This document shows positions 1 through 6,936 of a DNA stretch of 9,927 bases, piece by piece. A program made the position numbers and the translations under genes. This DNA comes from an uncultured Planctomycetaceae bacterium (lineage in GTDB: Bacteria; Planctomycetota; Planctomycetia; Pirellulales; Pirellulaceae), in contig CAIXSC010000860.1 in the NCBI GenBank assembly GCA_903921945.1, positions 1-9,927 on the forward strand, given 5' to 3'. How positions within the stretch are numbered: position 1 is the stretch's first letter; the number at the start of each line of letters is the position of its first letter. Below the pieces are notes generated by a model. The model searched no databases. It saw only the letters and a list, made by a program, of their open reading frames with translations, and was not told the origin of the DNA.

Positions 1-119
1 GCGCGTTGGACATCTATCTGCATCTCCCGCAGGACCAAGTATACTCCCAAGGCTATGCCTATTATCGCAGTACTCGCGATGGCCATTTACTGCACCACCT
101 TCCCGTCGACGCGACCTAG
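1..119 (+). CDS. Possible C-terminal end of an unknown gene (partial)
   Basis: A frame that is open from the left edge (first full codon at 3) ends with TAG at 117-119. Its 38 residues run ALDIYLHLPQDQ...HHLPVDAT and are rich in Tyr, His and Leu; they read more like a real protein end than the other two plus frames. I do not recognise a family. A second plus frame, open from the edge to 291, has a less protein-like composition and I disregard it. The gene would point towards the exported-protein unit further right, but almost 600 bases and a transposase remnant lie between them. With only 38 codons visible this could be a chance open frame, so the call is tentative. Confidence 0.35.
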   Translation, partial: ALDIYLHLPQDQVYSQGYAYYRSTRDGHLLHHLPVDAT

Positions 120-145
120 TCTGAACTTTTTGGTCCATCCGGCAT

Positions 146-481
146 TCATGTGGGGACTGCCGAAGATTCGTGCCTCGCCCAACTTCCAAGCCACACCGCA
201 AGCCGGCGCGGCGATAGCCGCACCCTACGATTCCTCCGAAGGCGGCACGCACGAACCCCGGCAGGACCAGAAGGTTCTAGGTGCTCTATGAGCTTATCTC
301 CATGCTTCGCATCCCGAACGCTAATCGCCGTGGGGCCATCGATGCCCGCCACGACCGACAGAACACAAATGACCATCGGATCACCTAACAGATGTCGTCG
401 GTTGACCTTGCTCCTTGGATCCCGTAACTCATTGCAATGTTCCAAAATCGAAACCATATCATCCTCGTTCACCGAGCGCAT
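146..481 (-). pseudogene. ISAs1-family transposase, N-terminal remnant
   Basis: Reading leftwards from the ATG at 481, the product begins MRSVNEDDMVSILEHC and continues with LRDPRSKVNRRHLLGDPMV, then VVAGIDGPTAISV and KLIEHLEP. This is the pattern of the DDE_Tnp_1-associated N-terminal domain of ISAs1-type (IS4-like) transposases: DPR, R-x-H-x-L, then AG-x-x-G-x-x-A/I. A GGAG sequence sits about 8 bases before the ATG, which favours this start over the in-frame ATG at 529. The resemblance stops near position 272. The frame then continues as Arg-rich sequence without transposase character to a stop at 146-148. The catalytic DDE part, present in the usual protein of about 350-400 residues, is missing in all minus frames nearby. 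I see no terminal inverted repeats. It is therefore a truncated, inactive insertion relic. Confidence 0.6.
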
Positions 482-727
482 CTTTAGCTCTCCGAGTCTG
501 TGGCAAGGCGTGCGCGTGAGCAACTGCATGCCGAGCCCCGCCGCGCGTCCCCCGGCGCAACGACAGCAAACCAGCGGTGGCCCGAAAAGCGGTTGTCCAC
601 CAACCCGGACCGGGCTAAAACGGCATTAGACGCGTCGTGGGAAGACGCCGCAGTCCTCCTGGCAGGACACCTCGCCCCGCTCGCTAACTCGCCGCCCGAG
701 AAACTCTAATTGCCGGTGAACCCAGAC
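482..727. other. Intergenic stretch without a supported gene
   Basis: This interval separates the divergent transposase remnant and the large cytochrome-type gene. The plus-strand open frame at 500-709 is Arg/Pro/Ala-rich, has no recognisable family and looks like a chance reading of GC-rich DNA. Two small inverted repeats are visible: CCCGG-A-CCGGG at 604-614, and GTCCT/AGGAC with a 6-base loop at 653-668. The second lies just 60 bases before the gene at 728 and could belong to its leader, but nothing proves a role. No convincing promoter could be picked out. Confidence 0.5.
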
Positions 728-3640
728 ATGTCGATTCGAACTGCCATCATCGCCTGGGTCGCGGCGACCTGTGGCGTAACCACGATTCTGGCACACAGCT
801 TTGCTATCGGAATGCGGGCGGACGAGAATTCGGCCCGAACGACGGTCGCGGCGTCCACGCTGGCTACCGCGGCCTCGCCAGCCGAACGGGCCGCTCAGGA
901 AAAATTCTTCGAGGAGCGGATACGACCGCTGCTGGCGGCCCGTTGTTGGAAGTGCCATGGGGCGGAGAAGCAGGAGAGCGACCTGCGATTGGACACGTCG
1001 GCCGGCGTTCAGGGCAAAGGCGTAGCGGGGCAGCCGATCGCTGTGCCTGGTCGACCGCAAGACAGCCTGTTGTTGTCGGCCGTGCGGTATGACGGCTCGC
1101 TAAAAATGCCGCCCGATCAAAAGCTTCCCGCCGCCGAGATCGAGGCGCTTGAAAGTTGGATTGCCATGGGCGTGCCTTGGCCGGCAACGGCGGCTCCGCC
1201 CGCACGGCTGGCCGCCGCCGAGCGTGCTGCCGTGGATCGCCGATCGCATTGGGCGTATCAGCCGATCGCGCGACCGCCCATCCCGTCCCCTGTCGCTGAT
1301 CTGAATCGAGTACACCCACGGCTGTCGACGCCGCTCGATGCGTTGATCGCTCTGCCGCTGCAGGCGGCGGGGCTCGAATTTTCCGCGTTCGCGGATCGAC
1401 GGACGTTGGCTCGCCGACTCGCGCTCGATCTGCTTGGCGTACCGCTGGACGCCGACACGGTTGACGCGTTTGTCGCGGACGAGTCCCCGGACGCGACGGG
1501 GCGGCTGGTTGATCGACTGTTGGCGTCGCCTCGGTATGGCGAACGGTGGGGCCGCCATTGGTTGGATGTCGCGCGGTATGCCGATACCAAAGGCTACGCG
1601 TTCGCGCAAGAACGCCGCTATCCCTACGCTTACACCTACCGCGACTACGTCATTCGCGCGCTCAATGAGGACGTGCCATACGACCGCTTCGTGCTCGAGC
1701 AGTTGGCGGCCGATCAGCTCGGGCCAGACACTCCTACCGAATCGCTCGCGGCCCTCGGGTTCCTCACCACCGGCCGCAAGTTCAACAACGCGCACGACGA
1801 CATCGACGACAAAATCGATGTCGTCAGCCGCGGGCTGCTGGGACTGACGGTCAGTTGCGCTCGTTGCCATGACCACAAGTTCGACGCCATCCCGACCGAC
1901 GACTACTACAGTTTGTATGGAGTATTCGCGAGCTGCCATGAACCGGGCGAGCTGCCGATGATCGGACCGCCCAGCCAAAACGCCGCCTACCAGTCGTATG
2001 CCGCCGAGCTCGCGAAACTGACTGGCGAATTGGAAGCGTTCCAGACAGCGAAACGGCGCGAACACACCGAGTTGGCGCGGCGAAACGCGACCGACTATCT
2101 CGCCCGGCAACTCGCCGATCGCCCCAATGTCGTCTTGGAAAAGCTGTCGTTTCTCGTCGGCAAGCCCGACGATCTTCGGCCAAAGCTTGTGGAGCGCTGG
2201 CGGGATTATTTGAAGGCCAAATCGCGTTCGGCGGACCCGGTGTTCGGCGCGTGGTTCGAGCTGACGGCTGTGGATGAGAAGGCGGGCGGCATGGATTTCG
2301 CCGCGCTGTCCCGGCCGGTCATCGACAAATTGCTTGCGCGCCCGGAAGGCGTGGAGGATGGCCAGATTAATCCGCGGCTGAAGGCGGCGCTGGCCGCTCG
2401 CCCGCCGCTGACCCGTGCCGAGATCGCGCGCCTCTATGGCGAACTCTTCCAAGAGGCGTTGCAGGCGTGGACGGCGGCGGGCGCGAACGGCGAAGCGGAG
2501 AACAAACTGCCAGCCGACCTGCGGCAGCTCGCGCAGCCGCTGATTGTCAAGAACGGGCCTGTCGACCTTTCGGGGTCCGACTTGAAAGGCGTTTTGAATC
2601 GTGCCGAGGGCAACCAGGAACGCGAATTGCGGAAGAAGATCGACGCGTTCCAGGCCACATCCCCCGCCGCGCCGCCCCGGGCGATGATCGTCGCCGACAA
2701 CGCGCAGCCGCACAATCCGCGAGTGTTCGTGCGGGGCAATCCGGCGCGACCCGGGAAAGAAGTGCCCCGACAATTCCTGCTTGTCGCCGCGAGTTCGGAG
2801 CGGCAGCCGTTCCGTCGTGGCAGCGGTCGTTTGGAGTTGGCGCAGTCGATTGTCGCGCCGACGAATCCGCTGGCGCGCCGCGTGCTTGTCAATCGACTCT
2901 GGATGAATCACTTTGGCGAGCCGCTGGTGGCCACGCCGAGCGACTTTGGGGTTCGGGCCGAAGTTCCGCCGCAACATGCCGCGCTCGATTACCTTGCAGC
3001 CACACTGTTCGAACGCGACTGGTCGCAGAAGGCGATCCATCGCGAAATCGTCCTGTCGACCGTGTATCGCCAAGCCAGCGTGGATCGACCGGATGCTCGG
3101 TCGGTCGATCCGGAGAATCGACTTTACTGGCGTATGAATCGCCGTCGGTTGGAATTCGAGCCGCTCCGGGATTCGCTGCTCGCGCTCTCCGGCCAACTTG
3201 ACGCGAGTTTGTATGGACGGCCTGTGGAAATCACTCGACCGCCATTCTCGAACCGCCGCTCGGTCTACGGTTTCATCGACCGGCAAGACCTGCCGAATCT
3301 GCTACGCGTGTTCGATTTCGCCAGCCCGGATCAAAGCAGCGAACGTCGGCCGCGCACGACCGTGCCGCAGCAAGCGCTGTTTCTCATGAACTCGCCGTTC
3401 GTCATCGACCGCGCCAAGGCGCTGGAACAGTTGGCGACTGCCACGCCTGGTGGCGAGCGCGCCGCTGTGGACGCGTTGTATCGACAACTGTTCGCGCGGC
3501 TCCCGAGCGACAACGAGCGGCAATTGGGGTTGGCGTTCCTGGCCTCGGCTGGTGGGCCGGCCGCCGACGTGAAGTTGTCGGCCTGGACTCAGTACGCGCA
3601 GTTGCTGCTCCTGACGAACGAAGTGGCGTTTATTGACTAG
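728..3640 (+). CDS. PSCyt1-DUF1549-DUF1553 protein, planctomycete cytochrome type
   Basis: The ATG at 728 (970 residues) is chosen because it puts a signal-peptide-like segment first (SIRTAIIAWVAATCGVTTI), with a weak GGTGA upstream; an in-frame TTG at 710 is less likely. Domains in order: PSCyt1 at about residues 60-150 with haem-type motif C73-W-K-C76-H77; PSCyt2/DUF1549 at about 195-400, containing RRLALDLLG, YGERWGRHWLDVARYADT and a second CXXCH, C377-A-R-C380-H381, followed by DHKFD; a charged helical middle of about 300 residues; PSD1/DUF1553 at about 700-950, with NPLARRVLVNRLW, STVYRQAS and RPRTTVPQQALFLMNS. This order and length are normal for the family. The protein is probably exported and may bind haem, but its reaction and substrate are unknown even for well-studied relatives. 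The DUF1501 gene 136 bases downstream is its usual partner. No carbohydrate-binding or laminin-G domain is present, unlike in some paralogues. Confidence 0.95.
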   Translation: MSIRTAIIAWVAATCGVTTILAHSFAIGMRADENSARTTVAASTLATAASPAERAAQEKFFEERIRPLLAARCWKCHGAEKQESDLRLDTSAGVQGKGVAGQPIAVPGRPQDSLLLSAVRYDGSLKMPPDQKLPAAEIEALESWIAMGVPWPATAAPPARLAAAERAAVDRRSHWAYQPIARPPIPSPVADLNRVHPRLSTPLDALIALPLQAAGLEFSAFADRRTLARRLALDLLGVPLDADTVDAFVADESPDATGRLVDRLLASPRYGERWGRHWLDVARYADTKGYAFAQERRYPYAYTYRDYVIRALNEDVPYDRFVLEQLAADQLGPDTPTESLAALGFLTTGRKFNNAHDDIDDKIDVVSRGLLGLTVSCARCHDHKFDAIPTDDYYSLYGVFASCHEPGELPMIGPPSQNAAYQSYAAELAKLTGELEAFQTAKRREHTELARRNATDYLARQLADRPNVVLEKLSFLVGKPDDLRPKLVERWRDYLKAKSRSADPVFGAWFELTAVDEKAGGMDFAALSRPVIDKLLARPEGVEDGQINPRLKAALAARPPLTRAEIARLYGELFQEALQAWTAAGANGEAENKLPADLRQLAQPLIVKNGPVDLSGSDLKGVLNRAEGNQERELRKKIDAFQATSPAAPPRAMIVADNAQPHNPRVFVRGNPARPGKEVPRQFLLVAASSERQPFRRGSGRLELAQSIVAPTNPLARRVLVNRLWMNHFGEPLVATPSDFGVRAEVPPQHAALDYLAATLFERDWSQKAIHREIVLSTVYRQASVDRPDARSVDPENRLYWRMNRRRLEFEPLRDSLLALSGQLDASLYGRPVEITRPPFSNRRSVYGFIDRQDLPNLLRVFDFASPDQSSERRPRTTVPQQALFLMNSPFVIDRAKALEQLATATPGGERAAVDALYRQLFARLPSDNERQLGLAFLASAGGPAADVKLSAWTQYAQLLLLTNEVAFID

Positions 3641-3649
3641 GCAAGGACG

Positions 3650-3738
3650 CGGGCAGGAGCGTGGGCGGGAGCGTGGAACGTGGGCGGAAACGTGGGCGTG
3701 GGCGGGCACGCTCGCGGTGTTGCGTGGAACGCTCGCGG
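3650..3738. repeat. Degenerate GC-rich direct repeats in the gene spacer
   Basis: CGTGGGCGG occurs exactly at 3660-3668, 3679-3687 and 3697-3705, with CGTGGGCGT at 3691-3699 overlapping the last copy. GCGTGGAAC occurs at 3671-3679 and 3722-3730, and CGCTCGCGG at 3709-3717 and 3730-3738. The units are of uneven spacing, so this is a decayed or slippage-generated array, not a clean tandem repeat. It fills most of the gap between the two exported-protein genes. An open frame through it (from a TTG at 3633) gives an Arg/Gly/Trp-rich N-terminus that does not belong to the DUF1501 family. Confidence 0.7.
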
Positions 3739-3776
3739 ATCGGAATTCGCGGGATTCGGAATTGAGGACCGTTACC

Positions 3777-5279
3777 ATGAGCGACGACCAAACAGATCAG
3801 CGTCCGTGCGGCGGGGACTCTCCCGCGCGGCTTGGCGACACGGTGCTGACGGCATCGGGTTGGACGCGCCGCGAGTTGCTGCGGCGCTCGGGCATGGGCT
3901 TCGCGATGCTTGGATTGGCGGCGGTCGCACGGGACGATGAACGAACATCGGCGGCGTTGGGCGCCGAGAGCTATCGCAATCCGCTCAATCCACGGCCAGC
4001 GCATTTTCCAGCGAAGGCGAAACGCGTCATTCACTTGTTCATGAATGGCGGACCGTCGCATTTGGACACGTTCGATCCGAAGCCCGCCTTGGAAAAGTAC
4101 GCGGGCAAGGCGTTGCCGACTCCCAATTTGCAGACCGAGCGAAAGACGGGAGCCGCGTTCCCCTCGCCATTTAAATTCGCTCGTTACGGCGAGTGCGGAT
4201 TGGAAGTCAGCGAGTTGTTCGCGAACACCGCCCAGCACATCGATGACATCGCGGTGATTCGATCGATGCACGCCGACGTGCCGAATCACGAGCCATCGTT
4301 GTTGTTGATGAATTGCGGCGAGTCGCGGTTGGTGCGGCCGAGTCTGGGTTCGTGGGTCACTTACGGTCTCGGTTCGGACAATCAGAATCTGCCCGGTTTC
4401 ATCGCCTTGTGTCCGAATGGCTACCCGATCCTGGAAACGCAAAACTGGCAGGCGGCGTTTCTTCCCGGCGTCTACCAGGGCACGCACATCAATACGCAGC
4501 ATCAAGACATTCGCAAGCTGGTGGAAAACATCCGCAACGACTCGATTCCACTCGCCGCCCAGCGTCGGCAACTGGATCTGCTCGCCGAGTTGAATCGCGG
4601 CCACTTGGCGGACCGTGGCCATGATCCGGCGCTCGAATCGCGGATTCACTCGTTCGAGCTGGCGTTTCGCATGCAACAAGAGGCGGGCGAGGCGTTCGAT
4701 GTGAGCCGTGAACCCAAACATGTGCTCGACGCCTACGGCCCGGGAACGCAAGCGCGGCAAATCCTGATCGCGCGGCGCTTGATCGAACGAGGCGTGCGGT
4801 TCGTGCAGGTTTGGCACGGAGCGGGCCAACCATGGGACAACCATGACGATATCGCCGTCAATCATCGCAATCTGGCCAACCAATGCGACCGCGCCATCGG
4901 CGCGCTGATCACCGATTTGAAGCGGCTCGGGCTGTTCGAGGAAACACTGATCGTGTGGGGAGGCGAGTTCGGTCGCACTCCGACGGTCGAACTGCCGCAA
5001 GCCGGAGCCAACGCGGGAAAGATCAACGGCCGCGATCACAACCATTGGGGCTTCACCACCTGGCTTGCCGGCGGCGGCGTGAAAGGCGGACAGGCGTACG
5101 GCGCCACCGACGAGTTCGGTTTCCAGGCCGTGGACAAGAAGGTCCATGTCCACGACTTGCACGCCACGATTCTCGCCTTGCTTGGCTTCGATCACACCAA
5201 GCTGACGTATCGCTACGCGGGCCGCGATTTCCGCCTCACCGATGTTCACGGCAACGTGGTGCGGGACCTGATCGCTTGA
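3777..5279 (+). CDS. DUF1501 protein with twin-arginine leader
   Basis: The ATG at 3777 (500 residues) is preceded by GAGGA at 3764-3768, eight bases away. The longer open frame back to 3633 only translates spacer repeats. The N-terminus has a Tat-like leader: R31-R32-E-L-L-R36-R37-S-G followed by the hydrophobic MGFAMLGLAAV. The body is DUF1501, a family related to the alkaline phosphatase/sulfatase fold: FMNGGPSHLDTFDPKP at 88-103, WGGEFGRTP around E397-P402, DHNHWG at D420-G425, and HDLHATILALLGFDH from H459. These Asp/His-rich motifs suggest metal ligands, although a catalytic activity has not been established for the family. Export in folded form by the Tat route fits a metal-loaded protein. 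It lies 136 bases after the PSCyt/PSD1 gene on the same strand, so co-transcription and joint action outside the cytoplasm are likely. The family assignment is secure; the substrate is unknown. Confidence 0.95.
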   Translation: MSDDQTDQRPCGGDSPARLGDTVLTASGWTRRELLRRSGMGFAMLGLAAVARDDERTSAALGAESYRNPLNPRPAHFPAKAKRVIHLFMNGGPSHLDTFDPKPALEKYAGKALPTPNLQTERKTGAAFPSPFKFARYGECGLEVSELFANTAQHIDDIAVIRSMHADVPNHEPSLLLMNCGESRLVRPSLGSWVTYGLGSDNQNLPGFIALCPNGYPILETQNWQAAFLPGVYQGTHINTQHQDIRKLVENIRNDSIPLAAQRRQLDLLAELNRGHLADRGHDPALESRIHSFELAFRMQQEAGEAFDVSREPKHVLDAYGPGTQARQILIARRLIERGVRFVQVWHGAGQPWDNHDDIAVNHRNLANQCDRAIGALITDLKRLGLFEETLIVWGGEFGRTPTVELPQAGANAGKINGRDHNHWGFTTWLAGGGVKGGQAYGATDEFGFQAVDKKVHVHDLHATILALLGFDHTKLTYRYAGRDFRLTDVHGNVVRDLIA

Positions 5280-5304
5280 ACGTGGTTCGTTCGCCTATGG
5301 CGGT

Positions 5305-5334
5305 GTAGGCGCTGGATCGAACCGGAACGCCTAC
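5305..5334. terminator. Hairpin between convergent genes, possible bidirectional terminator
   Basis: GTAGGCGCTGG pairs with CCGG-AA-CGCCTAC around a 6-base loop ATCGAA, giving an 11-pair stem (one G-T pair) with a two-base AA bulge. It starts 26 bases after the DUF1501 stop and its right arm covers the TAG stop (5331-5333) of the minus-strand gene. The position between two converging genes suits a terminator for both. Neither strand has a T-run after the stem, so it is not a classical intrinsic terminator. Confidence 0.45.
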
Positions 5335-6614
5335 CGTCGCGCGGAACCGTAGCGGGCGGTGGCGAGCACTCGATGAAGTTCGCCCGCGGCGTTGAATTCG
5401 ACGATACGCGTCGCGGTGGCGACAAGCGTGTGGCCGTTGGGTAGGCGGAACGCGTCGCTCGGTTGCGGTTCTTCAATCCGGCGAGCGACTCGGCCGTCGT
5501 TGTCCAACTCGGCGATCTCATTCGCTCCGTAATTGGCGACAAGGATGCGTCCGTCGGCCAGTGCTTGCAGGCCGTTCAACCGGCCGCGCACCTGCCATTG
5601 CCAGACTGTGACGCCATCGAAAGCGATCTCTTGGATTAGATTCGCGGTCGCGACAAGCGTATGGCCGTTGTCGAGTCGCTCCGCGTCAAAACAGGGCTCG
5701 TCCACAGCATGTTGCCAGCGAATCGCTTGGTCGCGTCCCAATTCCAAGACGCGGCCGCCCGGGTAGTCGACGACCAGCACATTGCCGTTGGCGAGCGGCT
5801 TCGCGCGAGTGGCGGCGACTGGGCCATAGCGCCACAGCACCTTTCCTTCGCGATCGATTTCGACCACCGACTGTTCCTCGACAGAGGCCAGCAACGTGGC
5901 GCCACTCGCCAGTCGCTCGGCGCTCCAAGCGCGAAACGGCACCCGCCACAGCTCTTTGCCGTCGCCATCCAATTCCAGGGCGACGCCGCGAGTACCTGTC
6001 GCGATGAGCGTGCGCTCGGCCAGCGGCAACCGCGCGTAGGGGGATCGTGGCTCGACAACGGCTTTGGTTTCCGGCATTCCCGCAACTCCAGCGTTGCCAG
6101 GAGTACCAGCGACTCCCGCCACACCAGCGGCGCCAGGAGCGGCAGCGGCGCCAGGGACGGGATTGGCACCGAGCACGCGAGCGGCGATGCGCGCGAAATG
6201 TTCCTGGGCGGCTCCAGCGACCTGTTGAACGCGACGGGCGCGCCAGCGCACTTCCGCTTCGGGTGCGTTCAAGAAGTCGCGAAGCAGTGCCGGTGGAATC
6301 CAGGGTTCGGCGATGAGGAACCGCATGGCCGTTTCGCGCACCGCGAAATCGGGTTCGCGAAGCCGCTCGAACGCCGCGAGTTGCCGCGCGTAACGCGGAC
6401 CATCCGGTTGCAGTTCGCGGAACAACGCCGCCAGTTTTTCGGTAGCCGGATCAGCGCCACGGAGCGTGATGAAACGAACGAACGCCTCTTGCTGTTTCGT
6501 GGCTCGTGGGTCGGCGGCAGCGAATGACGCGAACACCGACGCCATCAGACCGGTGACAAGGACCGCAGCGACGAGCCGCGCGAGCCGCGAATGGCCATGT
6601 TCGATCGCAGGCAA
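5331..6614 (-). CDS. Exported protein: helical N-domain, collagen-like linker, six-repeat beta-propeller
   Basis: The frame is open from 6980 to the TAG at 5331-5333. I place the start at TTG 6614 (427 residues) because it gives a proper signal peptide: Arg10 and Arg13, then LVAAVLVTGLMASVFASFAAA with a likely cut after Ala34. No clear ribosome site is seen. In-frame ATGs at 6731 (inside a tandem repeat, giving a long Pro-rich leader) and 6545 (cuts the signal peptide) are alternatives. Residues 35-155 are helical and HEAT-like (AAFERLREPDFAVRETAMRF, EAEVRWRARRVQQVAG). Residues 161-181 are seven Gly-X-Y triplets. From about 203 come six repeats of 36-40 residues with the signature NGxTLVA...V-x-E-x-D-x-x-G-x-x-x-W, as in PQQ-like or aryl-sulfotransferase-like propellers. 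A periplasmic or surface binding role is likely; no catalytic residues could be assigned. It converges on the DUF1501 gene and diverges from the REC gene. Confidence 0.8.
   Translation of the reverse strand: MPAIEHGHSRLARLVAAVLVTGLMASVFASFAAADPRATKQQEAFVRFITLRGADPATEKLAALFRELQPDGPRYARQLAAFERLREPDFAVRETAMRFLIAEPWIPPALLRDFLNAPEAEVRWRARRVQQVAGAAQEHFARIAARVLGANPVPGAAAAPGAAGVAGVAGTPGNAGVAGMPETKAVVEPRSPYARLPLAERTLIATGTRGVALELDGDGKELWRVPFRAWSAERLASGATLLASVEEQSVVEIDREGKVLWRYGPVAATRAKPLANGNVLVVDYPGGRVLELGRDQAIRWQHAVDEPCFDAERLDNGHTLVATANLIQEIAFDGVTVWQWQVRGRLNGLQALADGRILVANYGANEIAELDNDGRVARRIEEPQPSDAFRLPNGHTLVATATRIVEFNAAGELHRVLATARYGSARR
6072..6134 (-). other. Collagen-like Gly-X-Y segment within the propeller protein
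   Basis: The minus strand encodes seven consecutive Gly-X-Y triplets: GAA GVA GVA GTP GNA GVA GMP, preceded by a PGAAAAP stretch. It sits exactly between the helical N-terminal part and the beta-propeller. The DNA is locally repetitive. Seven triplets are too few for a stable triple helix by themselves, so a flexible linker is the safer reading. Confidence 0.7.
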
Positions 6615-6707
6615 CGCAGGGGAGCTTGCGAACTGGCGTGGTTGGGGCAAAAGCGAAGCTCCGAGTGAAGGCGTGGGAATGGTTCCGGTCAGGCTGTGGC
6701 CCCGGCT

Positions 6708-6762
6708 GGGGCATGGCGAGGGCCGGGGCATGGCGAGGGCTGGGGCATGGCGAGGGCCGGGG
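6708..6762. repeat. 17-bp tandem repeat, 3.2 copies
   Basis: Three head-to-tail units, 6708-6724, 6725-6741 and 6742-6758, have the sequence GGGGCATGGCGAGGGCC; the middle one ends in T instead of C. A partial fourth copy (GGGG) follows. On the minus strand each unit supplies one ATG. Because 17 is not a multiple of three the three ATGs (6714, 6731, 6748) fall in three different frames, and only 6731 is in frame with the propeller gene. Near-identity of the copies points to recent slippage. Confidence 0.9.
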
Positions 6763-6861
6763 TCGACTTGAATCTTTTTTCCCGGCAACAATTCGTGCCG
6801 CTTGGTGAATTTATGCGGGGCGTCGATCCGATTCAACTTTTCACTGCGCGGCAGTTTTCCG

Positions 6862-6890
6862 TTGTTCCGGCCGCGGACTTCCCCTAAGAT
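6862..6890 (+). promoter_or_regulatory. Candidate sigma-70-like promoter for the PAS-GAF-REC gene
   Basis: TTGTTC at 6862-6867 and TAAGAT at 6885-6890 are separated by 17 bases. They match the -35 and -10 consensus at 3 and 4 of 6 positions. Transcription from here would give a leader of roughly 35 bases before the TTG start at 6934. The match is modest and could be chance. Confidence 0.3.
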
Positions 6891-6912
6891 TTTCGTTAGG
6901 CGAAGTTTTCGC
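6883..6912 (+). other. Two adjacent small hairpins in the leader
   Basis: CCTAA (6883-6887) pairs with TTAGG (6896-6900) around an 8-base loop, and GCGAA (6900-6904) pairs with TTCGC (6908-6912) around GTT. They share base 6900 and end 8 bases before the GGAGG ribosome site at 6921. They overlap the proposed -10 region, so they would work as DNA palindromes (operator-like) or as RNA only if transcription starts upstream. Confidence 0.35.
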
Positions 6913-6920
6913 GATGTGAC

Positions 6921-6936
6921 GGAGGTGGCAGTCTTG
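6921..6936 (+). promoter_or_regulatory. Shine-Dalgarno GGAGGT that fixes a TTG start
   Basis: GGAGGT at 6921-6926 is followed 7 bases later by TTG at 6934-6936. The next in-frame ATG (6949) is 22 bases from the motif, too far for normal pairing. Earlier in-frame starts reach back to 6802 but code for sequence outside the PAS domain and cross the hairpins. Confidence 0.7.

Larger units (their letters stand above)
6615..6933. promoter_or_regulatory. Divergent intergenic region with repeats, a promoter candidate and leader hairpins
   Basis: This interval separates the minus-strand propeller gene from the plus-strand PAS-GAF-REC gene and must hold the starts of transcription for both. It contains the 17-bp tandem repeat at 6708-6762, a T-run at 6775-6780, a promoter-like pair at 6862-6890 on the plus strand and two small hairpins just before the ribosome site of the plus-strand gene. 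Part of it is open in the propeller frame, so the true start of that gene could lie inside it. I see no other gene. Confidence 0.5.

Noticed and set aside
1100..3286. 728-codon open frame on the minus strand opposite the cytochrome-type gene
   Set aside because: It is Arg/Gln-rich, has no recognisable family, and lies wholly antisense to a gene with clear domains. Long antisense frames are expected when the sense gene has strong G/C third positions.
3633..3776. 48-residue N-terminal extension of the DUF1501 protein from a TTG
   Set aside because: It translates the spacer repeats (Arg/Gly/Trp-rich), has no ribosome site, and would place the twin-arginine leader about 80 residues from the start.
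3630..5249. 539-codon open frame on the minus strand opposite the DUF1501 gene
   Set aside because: Same reason: composition typical of an antisense shadow, while the plus strand encodes all DUF1501 motifs.
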